From Crambe crambe (taxonomy: Eukaryota > Porifera > Demospongiae > Poecilosclerida > Crambeidae), in contig OZ004583.1 in assembly GCA_963924555.1 (NCBI GenBank), forward strand, positions 2,513,501 through 2,577,500: a DNA stretch of 64,000 nucleotides, given 5' to 3'. Position 1 is the first letter of the stretch, and each line of letters starts with the position of its first letter. The translations under genes were made by a program, and so were the position numbers. Below the pieces are notes generated by a model. That model was not told where the DNA came from. It saw only the letters and a program-made list of their open reading frames with translations, and searched no databases. Shown here piece after piece: positions 32,601-44,600 of the stretch.

Positions 32601-35600
32601 ATGGATGGATTATTATTGCAAACTCGCAATTCTGTGAACTATTGTATACAAAAATGCTTGACTGGGACAAGAGTGCTCGACTGTATGCACATTGTTGAGT
32701 CGAGCCCATCACTGTAAAAATGAAAGTGTTTACTGCACACTAAATTGTCCCAATACACAAGAAAATGGTGTGTGTATTGGGATAAAATAGTGTGCAGTAA
32801 ATGCTTTCATTTACAGTGTAGAAACTCAAATACTTGCGTGTTTTGTGGCCTCAATCTGCCCTAGCCTTAATTGTTGCCATGCAATGATGCATGGTATCAA
32901 TTGACCTTTGAACCATAATGGACGCAAGTACATACATATGTACCAAACAAGTATTATGCTATCAATTTGAAAAACTTTCTGTTGTCATAATAACACTAAG
33001 CATTAATGTGGTACGTAATTAAAGGTGGTGGCAATCGCTTGAGATCAGTGCATGGCTGATTTTGGGCCATTTCTATTCTATACAAAAGTACATGGAGACA
33101 AATAACCTGGTAAACTAAGGACTATAGTAATTAAAGTTAGTTGTAGTCATAGTACTTGACACACCAAAAAATTCAAATGACATGTAACATGCCAAGGATT
33201 GCCATCAGCATACCACTATGCATAGCATGAAGGGACATGGCATCACTCTGTGTAGTGTGAAGAGATACAGTAGCATTCTGTGTAGTGTGAAGAGACGCAG
33301 TGCCACTCTGTGTAGTGTGAAGAGATACAGTACCACTCTGTGTAGTGTGAAGAGATGCAGTACCACTCTGTGTAGTGTGAAGAGATACAGTACCACTCTG
33401 TGTAGTGCTTGGTCCATCAAGCAGCTGTATAGGGCACCTTCCAAGAGTCTCCAGGCCACACTCCATCCAGAGACCGTTATCAGCTATTCCGGCCTGTCCC
33501 TGTGCAATGGTGGCATTGTAGAGATTATTGAAGCAGCAGTCCAACTCATTTCGGAGGGCAGATAGTGAGCTGCGACAGGTGGAGGAACAAGTGGTTGTTG
33601 AAGTACAACTTGTTGTGGCAGTTTGTAGATTAGGGGAACCCGACCTATACAAACATGGCTGACCATTATATACACCACATAATTGAGTTGGAGATTGAAC
33701 TAGAACTGCACATCTTTGTGAATCACGGAGTGCATTGATTAATGGCTGGATGTTTGAACGAGTGCAAGTGGATATATATTGAGCATGATAGAAATCATTT
33801 CTTGAACAAATACGGGTTTGACGAGTGGTGGTTAAATCCAGCTGTGATGGAGGACAAGTGGCAGGTGGTGTTTCAACTCCACATGTGGACCAGAGAGAAT
33901 AGCTGAAAAGTGTGGCATACTGAGGAAGGGGTACAGAGGTATTCAGAATGTGGTTGATGCAACACCCTAGACTCGCTCGCAGCATTGTTATGTTGCCTCG
34001 ACATTCACTGGAACATTCATTCGTTGAATTACAGATAGATGAGATCCGTTCAAGATCAGGAAAATATGCTCCATATGTTCGGATTATACCACAATATTTC
34101 CTTGCTTCATTCTGACGACAAGAAAGTTCTGTACTTGTTGGCATTATACCACATCTAATAGCCTCGTCAATGATTCCTTGAAGAAGACCTGATGTACATT
34201 GTGCTTGGAGTGAAACCTGTGCACAGGTTTTAAGAGTTTCTGAATCCACTTCAACTGCTTGTCTTCGATGCCTGTGCAATGGAGCAAGGCCAGTCATTTC
34301 CAGGACGGACTTCAGATGCTCGTGATGTATCTCCTGAGAAAGTGGAGAAAGTGCTTCTGCATTGCTAGCCAGCAAGCACATGATTACTGCCACCACTATC
34401 GTGCAGTACATTCTGCAGTGTTGGATAATGTATAGATATTGTAGATATAGTCCAGCTAGTTCCCAATCCTTCTAGTCCTTGCAGAAAATATCTTGCAAGG
34501 CTGAATCCATTCTTTTTTATTCTGAACACTACACATGATTATGCAGTATATGATTTAACCACAGGAAATGAGTATTTGTGATTAAACTGTTGACAATAAT
34601 CATGCAGTTGTATAAACCACAAGTGAGCACAAAAATTTTCTTCTAAATAAAAAGGTTAAGTAGGGATAGCATGAAATCTAGCTGGGCTGTATAATGTACT
34701 GCAGCCTTGTATGAAAACAATCCTTACATTTACATCCACTGCCTATAGATAGCTATGAATGTATGGATGGTTTTTGTATGTTCTTGAACATCATATCCAA
34801 TTTTAGCACAAGAAACTGTCACAGTTAGATTCTCTAGAATAATAGGCTGTTGATACGTATGGTTTTTTTCCTCCATAGCCAGGTTATATTTTGGTCACTT
34901 TTGGTGCCGCCCTGCAGTAAAGTTGACCCTGCCCACCTAAGCATCACTACCTTCGTGCTATGCAAAGTGGGCAATTCTAATACTCATTGCTGCATCCATT
35001 GCTGTTATTGTTTTCAGTTTAATTACTTGAAGTGTTATGATGACTCAGAGAATGTTTGTGCCAGAGTGTGTAAACCATAATGGAAGTGTGTAAACTGTGA
35101 GCGACTGGACTAACCTTTGACCTTATAGTATCCTACATGTTTCAGGAGTATGGGATGATGTCTAGTTTGATCATAGACAGAGTGGGCTACAGTAGAAGCT
35201 CTGCTGATTAGCTGGTGTAATTGCTCTGGTATGTGGAAATTCCTCCAGAATGAATCTGCTGGCATATTTCCATTTTTTTTTATGTATGAGTGATGTGATT
35301 TATAGATGTATTGTGTATTTCAGTGATTACGAGGTGGATAGGGTGTGGATTTGTTCTATCTATTGCTCATGTATGTGGTAATCGGGGTGTGAGCATGAAA
35401 AATGAAGTGGTGAGGCCGTAGCTTCATGGAGAATCAATTTTGACCACACATGTGCAAAGCATAGTCTCCTTCCATTTCTATAGGACCTGTCGGTTAAAAT
35501 AAAAAAATTATGGTGGGCATCAGGCCCTGATTGGAATTTGTGGTCAAAGTCATGGCAGTCAACAAACCTGTTAATGTCACAATTATTGCATAACTGTGAT

Positions 35601-38600
35601 GACAGTATTTGTAATGTTTTTTTTTTTTTTGTATAAAAGTCGTATAGAATAATACTTTTCATTTGCTTGCGTCATTAAATTTTATTTCTGTACATGTCAT
35701 GACTCATTAATTGATTTTTGATTTTGGAAGTGAAAACCTTGTGTGTTTTCACTTCCCCCTCCCCCTTCTTTGCAATATATCTGGCTAGTCACAAGTTATG
35801 TTAACAGTCCTGAAAGAGAGCCAACAAAACTAAGCATACAAGCTATAGATGTCATGTGATCACCATAAATACCTTAGCTCGCTACAGCAGCATAGAAAAA
35901 GCATGTGTGCTTGATTACAACTATATACTTTGTGGGGGCGAGTGTTTGCCCAAGTAGCCATGGATATAATATTAGAACACAGATGTATGGTAGAGATCCC
36001 TCTCCCTAGTGTAGGGACAGTAGGGTACTTACTATCACATTACTGTATGGAAGGCAATTTGGTCAGTTTGAGGGCAACTGGCTGCAGGGAGGGACAGTAC
36101 AGAAAATGAATATTTCCCCATCACGAAGTTTAATTGGATGTGAGTATGACCTCGCTTTGCTCAGAAAAGATGAGAAGTCTGAGTCTCCAAGTTTCACTAT
36201 GCAATGTAGTATTGTTGTTTCTACCGTGTAGCTATCATTCATTCAATGTATCAGAATTCAATGTATCAGAATTCAATGTATCAGAGTGTAAACTGATAAG
36301 GTTTATTAAGAAACCCCCATCATTAAACCCCCCCATCATTAAACCCCCCCATCATTAAACCCCCCCATCATTCAGCTATTGGATGGTATATGAAGCTATG
36401 AAAATTTTGCTGATCGTGCACACTTGTTTAGCCACACCCATTTCCTCTTGTGGTGGGTTCTATGGTTTACACAATTGCATGATTAGTATAGGACATGAAA
36501 TTTTCTATTTTTCATTCCTTATGGACAACCATATTGAAATCCACCAAAGTGCCAGAGGGGTTGATATAATAGATGCGGAAGAAGATATGACTGCTTATAT
36601 GATGCAGAGTTATGAGCTAGCTACTGGATTGTACATGATTGAGCCTACAGTATAACATATTTTGAGTCTCCCCCTCCCTCTGGATAGCTGATCTGATTAG
36701 AAGGTAGCTTATCTTTTGTATATGTGCATTTATGGATGGATTATTATTGCAAACTCGCAATTCTGTGAACTATTGTTTATAAAAATGCTCAACTGGGACA
36801 AGAGTGCTCGACTGTATGCACATTATTGAGTCGAGCCCATCACTGTAAAAACCAAAGTGTGTGCTGCACACTAAATTGTCCCAATACACAAGAAAATGGT
36901 GTGTGTATTGGGACAAAATAGTGTGCAGTAAATGCTTTCATTTACAGTGTAGAAACTCAAATACTTGCGTGTTTTGTGGCCTCAATCTGCCCTAGCCTTA
37001 ATTGTTGCCATGCAATGAATGACTTGCATGCATGGTATCAATTGACCTTTGAACCATGATGGACGCAAGTGCATACATATGTACCAAACAAGTATTATGC
37101 TATCAACTTGAAAACTTTCTGTTGTCATAATAACACTAAGCATTAATGTGGTAATTAAAGGTGGTGGCAATCGCTTTAGATCAGTGCATGGCTGATTTTG
37201 GGCCAGTTCTATTCTATACAAAAGTACATTGAGACAAATAACCTGGTAAACTAAGGACTATAGTAATCAAAGTTAGTTGTAGTCATAGCACTTAACACAC
37301 CAAAAATTCAAATGACATGTAACATGCCAAGGATTGCCATCAGCATACCACTATGCATAGCATAAAGGGACATGGCATCACTCTGTGTAGTGTCAAGAGA
37401 TGCAGTACCACTCTGTGTGGTGTGAAGAGATGCAGTACCACTCTGTGTAATGCTTGGTCCATCAAGCAGCTGTGCAGGGCACCTTCCAAGAGTCTCCAGG
37501 CCACACTCCATCCAGAGATCGTTATCAGCTATTGCGAACTGTTGCTGACCCAGTTGAGTGATAGTGGCATTGTAGAGATTATTGAAGCAGCAGTCTAACT
37601 CATTTCGGAGGGTGGCTAGTAAGTTGCGACAGGTGGAGAGACAAGAGGTGGTTGAAGTACAAGTGTACATGGCAGTCCCCAGATTTGAAGCAACTTCCGA
37701 GGAAGCCAACCTATTCAAACATGGTTCACCTCTATATACACCGCATGCTTGAGTTGGAACTTGAGCGAGAACTGCACATCTTTGTGAATCACGGAGTGCA
37801 TTGATTATTGGTTGGATGTTTGAACGAGTGCAAACAAATTGATGTAGAGCACGTGCGTAGTCATTTATTCTACAATAAGGGTCTTGACGAGTGGTTATCA
37901 AATCCAACTGCGATGGGGGACAAAAGGCAGGGGGTATTTCAACTCCACATGTGGACCAGAGAGAGTAGCTGAAAAGTGAGGCATACTGCAGAAAGACAAA
38001 GGAAGAATTCATAAAATGGTTGATGCAACACCCTAGACTCGCTCGCAGCATTATTATGTTGCCTCGGCATTCGCTGGAGCATTCATTTGTTGAATTACAA
38101 ATGGACGAGATCCGTTCAAGATCAGGAAGATATGCTCCTATTATGCCACAGTATTTCCTTGCTTCATTCTGACGACAACTGCTTTCCATAAATGGTACTG
38201 ATGATGCTGAACCACATCTAATTGTCTCGTCAATGACTCCTTGAACATAACCTGATGTACATTGTGCTTGGAGTGAAACCTGTGCACATGTTTTAAGAGT
38301 TTCTTCATCCACTTCAACTCGGTGCCTGTGCAATGGAGCAAGGCCAGTCATTTCTAGGACAGACTTCAGGTGCTCGTGATGCATCTCCGGAGAAAGTGCT
38401 TCTACATCGCTAGCCAGCAAACACATGGTTACTGCCACCACTATTATTGTGCAGTACATTCTGCAGTGTTGGATAATGTAGGTGTTGTAGTCAAGCTAGT
38501 TCCCAGTCTTTAGTTGCAGAAAATTTCTTACAATGACTTTTTATATGATTTAACTACAGGATTTTGTGGCTAAACTAATGGTTGAACTTCCTTTTCTGTC

Positions 38601-41600
38601 TAGAGCTAGAGAGAATGCAATTTGTGGTTGACCTTTCCTTCCTGTCTAGACAGAGTACAAGCAATTTGTGGTTGACCTTTCCTTTCCTCTCCTATAGATC
38701 GCTGGACTGGACTAACTGTTGCCTTAAGTAGCATGCTACGGAGTATTTATTTCAAGGGGGTGAGGGGGAGCTTTTGCCCCCCAGAAATTGGCTAGCTTTT
38801 GTAATGAGAATTCCACATACATGTACTGGTTTGTAGTTGCCCCTCTTCAAATTCTTGCACTGCATGAGTTCTTCCACCTATGCCTAATGTCTTAGCACTA
38901 TGCCTTATTACCCCACGTGCGCATGTGCAGCAGGGTTTATGAGATTGGTTATGGTGTCCATATTATATGTCTGCAAAACAATTTCAAAAAACCTCAAAGA
39001 CTCGCTTTTAAGGCACTATTACTGTAGCAGAAGACTTCAACCTCAATTCCAGCACTGCAATATGGCTTCAATGCTCAGAAAGTGTTTGTGATCTTCACAA
39101 ATCCTGCAAGTTCTCATTCTACGAAGCTTCATTCCCTACACTTTGATCTTATTGCCCCTTCCCCTTCATTGTAGCACATGGTCAGCAGTCTTCTTGGAGA
39201 GAGACTTGTGATGTCTAAGAAGACTCAGAGAGATAGAAGCCATAAAGAAGCTGCTTCAGAGAGGTTCTGCCAGCTCTTTAAGTGACGTCCATTTGAATAA
39301 TCTTCCTTACCTTTTCTGTATCTCAATAGCAAACTCCTTGACTCCTGTACGTAAGAGACTCAGGACTCTGATAAAAGGTCGCAGGGACCGTGAACAAGAG
39401 TATCTTATCTGTACGGGGTACGAGTTGTATAGAACATACCAGGAGCCATCTCAAAACCAAAATAACTTGTTAGCCCCCTATGCCCTGGGGAGAATCGTGT
39501 ATCGGAAATCCGGACCATACAGAATGTGTAGTTCAATTATCGATCATGTTTACATAGCATCTAAATCCATTACAGGTATTCTTGAGTTAGAAAGTGTCTT
39601 TTTGTGACTTTGGTCACTATTTGTCTATTTTCAGAGCCCATCATTTTGGTTGGTAAAGGGTCAACATGCACATATGTTATACTATACCGTAGAGTGGGTT
39701 AATTTCGTTAGGAAAAAATTCCATCATATCCGGAATCGCTATACTTAGAAAAAATTAAATGGATAAATCTTTGCACATGCACATTGAAGATGAATCCCCC
39801 CCACCCAGTTTCTGTTGAAGTGCAAAGGCAGGTGAACTAGCTATTTCGAGAGAGACACTTGCGTTTGTGGCTATCACGAATACAAAGCTATTTGGGCTGT
39901 AGAGGAGCTGGAATGTAGGCGAGAACCAACTAACCTCGTTAGACATCTTAATGTATGGACCTCTTTTTTTAAATCTGAGATCCTTTCTGCATCTCTTCAA
40001 CTGCACAGTACTGTTAGCCGCTTCTATTGCCTTGATGGTGTCAAATAAAATATACCAACGGTACGAACTTTTTTCCCTAACGAAATTAACCCACCCTACA
40101 GTAGCTTTATAATATGTGCAGGCAGTGGAGAAGGGTGTGGGAGTTTCAAATTGTAATGTACAAATGAAGATTGCACAACTCTAGCAGCAAAACCAAAATT
40201 TACATAGCTTCAGGATTGGGTGATGTATCAATAGCAGAATTGTTACAATAATCTTCATGAATAAAAGTTCACAAGGGCTAATAAAGGGTTGTTCCAATTT
40301 CCAAACCCAAACATCACTTTTTCCAAGCCTGCAAACTTTTCTGAACTTGAACTCGTTAGTAAACCAGAATGAATCCACTTGCATATTTCCATTTTTTGCA
40401 AAGATAATAACTTATGTATGAGTGATTGATGTAAGGATGTGTATTTCAGTGGTGACGTGTTCTATCTATTGCTTATGTATGAAAATGAACTCATTTTTTA
40501 TGAAAATCCCACCTATCAGGGGCGTGAACTTAAGAGGCCATAGCTACATGCAGAATCGATTGTGACCACAGTGTGCGAAAGCATGCCATCTGGAACTGTC
40601 TCAGGACCTGTCAGTTACTAGAAACATCATACTTAAAAAATAATTTCGGTGGGGATCATGCCCAACGTATGTATTTGATTGGAATTTGTGGTCAAAGTCA
40701 CATAAAAAATGATGCAGTCAACATGCCATTATACTTTCTCCTTCCCCCTCCCCTTCTTTGCAATAATGTCTAACTCACGAGACCATCTTTTTTATTTCCG
40801 TGGCTACTTGGGTAAACATTCGCCCCCACAAAGCTTGCATTTCCCTAGTATGTAATTGTAACCATGCACGCATGTCTAGATGCAATTTGGTCAGTTTTGA
40901 GGGTGACTGGCTGCAGGGAGAGACAATACAGAAACTGAATCATGAAGTTTAATCGGACCTGAGCATGACCTCGCTTCACTCAGAAAGTATGAGAAGTTAC
41001 TATGGAAATGGTAGGTAAAGGGTCAGCAAGCAACACTCTGTACTATTATAGATAAACTCCTGCTTATGATTTGATGACCATTTCCTACTAGTGTGAAGTC
41101 TCCTCCCCCCTGTATGAATGCATGTAATAGTTGATTTCTACTTGGGACGATCACATTATGTTCTTGTATGAGTTGGCTGATTGCCTCTCATGTATGGAGC
41201 TTTTTATCTGAGAACTCTTGACTATGTACAACATTTCAAGGTCATAATAACCTGGTAAACTAAGGACTATGTACAATATTTCAAGGTCATGCTATACATG
41301 GTTTTAACTAAGGACTATGTACAACATTTCAATGTCATACTGTACCTTCTAACCTAGTAATCAAAGTCAGTTATAGTCTTAGCACTTAAACACACCGAAA
41401 ATTCAAATGACATGTAACACGCCAAGGATTGCCATTGCCATCAGCATACCACTATGCATAGCGTAAAGGGACATGGCATCACCCTGTGTAGTGAGAGGAG
41501 ATGCAGTACCACTCTGTGTAGCGTGAAGAGATGCAGTACCACTCTGTGTAGCGTGAAGAGATGCAGTACCACTCTGTGTAGTGTTTGGTCCATCAAGCAA

Positions 41601-44600
41601 CTGTGCGGGGCACCTTCCAAGAGTCTCCAGGCCACACTCCATCCAGAGACTGTTATCAGCTATTGCGAGCTGTTGCTGACCCTGTATAATAATGGTGGCA
41701 TTGTAGAGATTATTGAAGCAGCAGTCTAACTCATTTCGGAGGGTGGCTAGTGAGTTGCGACAGGTGGAGGAACAAGAGGTGGTTGAAGTACAAGTGGTTA
41801 TGGCAGTCCCCAGATTAGAAGTAACTGCATTGGAATCCAACCTATTGAAACATGGTTCACCTCTATATACACCGCATGCTTGAGTTTGAACTTGAGCAAG
41901 AACTGCACATCTTCGTGAATCACGGAGTGCATCGATTATTGGTTGGATGTTTGAATGAGTGCAAACAAATTGAAATAGAACACGTATGTTGTCATTTATT
42001 GAACAATTACGGGTTGGACGAGTGGTGGTTAAATCCAGCTGCGATGGAGGGCAAGTGACAGGTGGTGTCTCAATTCCACATGTGGACCAGAGAGAGTAGC
42101 TGAAAAGTGAGGCGTACTGAGGAAAGGCAAGGGAAGAATTCAGAAGATGGTTAATGCAGCACCCTAGACTCGCTCGCAGCATTGTTATGTTGCCTCGGCA
42201 TTCGCTGGAGCATTCATTTGTTGAATTACAAATAGACGAGATCCGTTCAAGATCATGAAGATATGCTCCTACTATACCACAGTATTTCCTTGCTTCATTC
42301 TGACGACAAGCAAGTTCTATAGCTGATGCTGCTGATGCTAATCCACATCTAATAGTCTCATCAAGGACTCCTTGAACATAACCTGATGTACATTGTGCTT
42401 GGAGCGAAACCTGTGTACAGATTTTCAGAGTTTCTTCATCCACTTCAACTGCTTGTCTTCGGTGCCTATGCAATGGAACAAGGCCAGTCATTTCCAGGAT
42501 GGACTTGAAATGTTTGTAATGCATCTCCTGAGGCTGTGGAGAAAGTCCTTCTGCATTGCTAGCCAGCAAGCACATGGTTACTGCCACCACTATCAATGTC
42601 ATCCAGTACATTCTGCTGTAGTATTTTATTGCAGTCATGCAAATTAGTAGCCAGTCCTTCTTGTCCTTGGAGAATATTTCTTGCGCTGCTGTGTAATAGC
42701 CAATGCATGCAATTTATTTTGAGCACTACACATAATTATGTTTTTTTATTACAAAATAAATATTTGTAAGAGCTGAATAGCTAGTTTACATTATACTGTA
42801 AATCTTTATAATTCATGTTTACAATTTGTATATGTAATCACATCCTTTTTAAAAGAGAACTTCCAACTTATCCCTGAGTATTTCTGAATCCCATGCTCTC
42901 TTATTCACCTCCTCATACTTGTGGCATGGAGTGACTCATATATGTATAGTGAATGTATGTGTCTATATCACTATCCATAACATGCTGGTCATTTGTGTCT
43001 TTGACTTGAGAAACTACCAAGTAGGCCCATAGAAGCTATGACCTCCTAAGTATGTGGTAATCTTAACCGTTGAGGTGAGTCTCACTCACAAATTTGATGA
43101 GTCAATTTGATATCCAAGTTTCAAACACTAAGTAAATTTAGGGATTTCCATAGTGGATGATATATATATATATTTTTAAAGCAGGTGGTACTAGGCTCAT
43201 GTATAGTGCATTCATCAGTTTTGAGTGGAGTAAACAGCTGCTGGCAGACAGCTTTGCAGGGCTGGAGATCTGATCACCTAAGCTTATCAATCATACTTCA
43301 TCCACAGAAGGAGTAGAGTGTTCATAAAAAAACTTGGGTAGATAAGAATGAGCAGAATATTATGGAAAATTTTCTTGAAATTGTGTAGTGGATTTCAGGA
43401 AATATCATGTACTGGTTATAAACTTTCAGTACCTAAGATTGAGTTTACTGCCTAAACAAAATTATCTCTGCTGTAGAGTGACGTGAGGTAATCATGTGTG
43501 CCAATAAGAGCAAGTAAACATACTAAAGTAAACAATTACTACATAACTACATGTAATTAGTATTAAATGTAATTAGTATTAATTTCAATAGAATTAGTTC
43601 TCATAAAATTAGCTTATGAAACAAACCACCAACGTTTCGACCAGAATACTCTAGCCTTCATCAGTGTGATACTGATGAAGGCTAGAGTATTCTGGTCGAA
43701 ACGTTGGTGGTTTGTTTCATAAGCTAATTTTATGAGAACTAATTCTATTGAATTTTTATCATGTTAGCTGAGAATAATAAGCAGAGTATTAATTTCGTTT
43801 GTCAAATCTTATACAATTTTGACAACCGTAAGAATCCCCAAATAGCACAGCTGACCCACCACCTATTAGTATAACATAAGGATAGCCAATGAGCAAGAGC
43901 TCCCTGGCAATTTACTAGGAAAACTTTCTTATCTTCTTATTATGTTATCATCACCGTGTATAGTAAGATTATATGGTGTGATGATCGTGATTGAAGTTGG
44001 TAAAGGGTCAACATGCTTGACAGTTCAGCTTTTGTACTACTTTGGAACCTGGCACGATTTGGTTTGTATTCTGTTCTTTTGCTGTTCATAGTTACTGTAT
44101 GGCTTCTTAGACAAAGATCACGGGGTGGCCTATAAACTAGGTTAGCAAGAAGTAAGTTTCGTTTGACTATGTTTTAGTCATTTATATACTTCTGGATCAG
44201 TCATATCCGCACGTTTGCGTACAGAAAAAATTTTTGGGCTGATCATGCCCACTTTTGCCTAACCGCACCTACTAATGTAAATTATCAATGGATGCATTAC
44301 CTGCACCTGTGCAGAGGAAGCTATACCAGCTGTAAAGGTGTAAGTTACCTTTAGACCTGGTACCCATTCCTAGAAATTCTTTGCTCCTTTTTTTGTCCAA
44401 ATGGCTCTTAGCTTTCAGATGCTTAGCTAACTAAGCATTCATATGCATATTATGGCTTCTAATAAAGTTAGTCGAGTACTGTGCTCCGTAGTGTCTCCTT
44501 TTATATCGACTCTTTTGAGGATTGACGAATATAAAAGATTGCAGCTAGTAGAAATTGGAGTGAATTTATCCAGAAATCATAGCTGTAGCTTGAGTGGTTC

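Larger units (their letters stand above)
26846..33172. other. SSR4 intron 2, left part: array flank and decayed repeats
   Basis: No intact gene is seen. Pieces recur downstream: 28255-28660 resembles 39280-39655, 29155-29390 resembles 31605-31800 and 35755-35930, and 30780-31330 resembles 34800-35390. A roughly 110-bp segment at 29693-29800 recurs inverted at 34621-34735. These look like remnants of duplicated flanks of the Cys-rich gene unit. A 99-codon minus-strand frame at 28096-28395 lies in one such repeat and is not called. Confidence 0.55.
34412..37307. other. Spacer between copies A and B
   Basis: Mostly duplicated from the spacer left of copy A (30780-33170). One block, 35424-35560, is inverted relative to its counterpart at about 31430-31610. 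The 35966-36776 tract is identical to 31835-32645. A block upstream of copy A (about 34553-34590, TTAACCACAGGAAATGAG) recurs upstream of copy D and at the truncated end of the pseudogene, so it may be a promoter-linked element. Confidence 0.6.
38460..41402. other. Spacer between copies B and C
   Basis: 38760-38865 is a reverse-complement piece of the CAGGG-type MITE interior seen at 22360-22430. 39280-39655 duplicates 28255-28660. 39685-40103 is an inserted TA-flanked MITE. 40560-40760 resembles the inverted spacer block near 31430-31640. No gene is seen; a 104-codon frame at 39293-39607 lies in the repeat. Confidence 0.55.

Noticed and set aside
39755-40006. 83-codon minus-strand frame
   Set aside because: It lies wholly inside the 420-bp MITE and has no transposase features.
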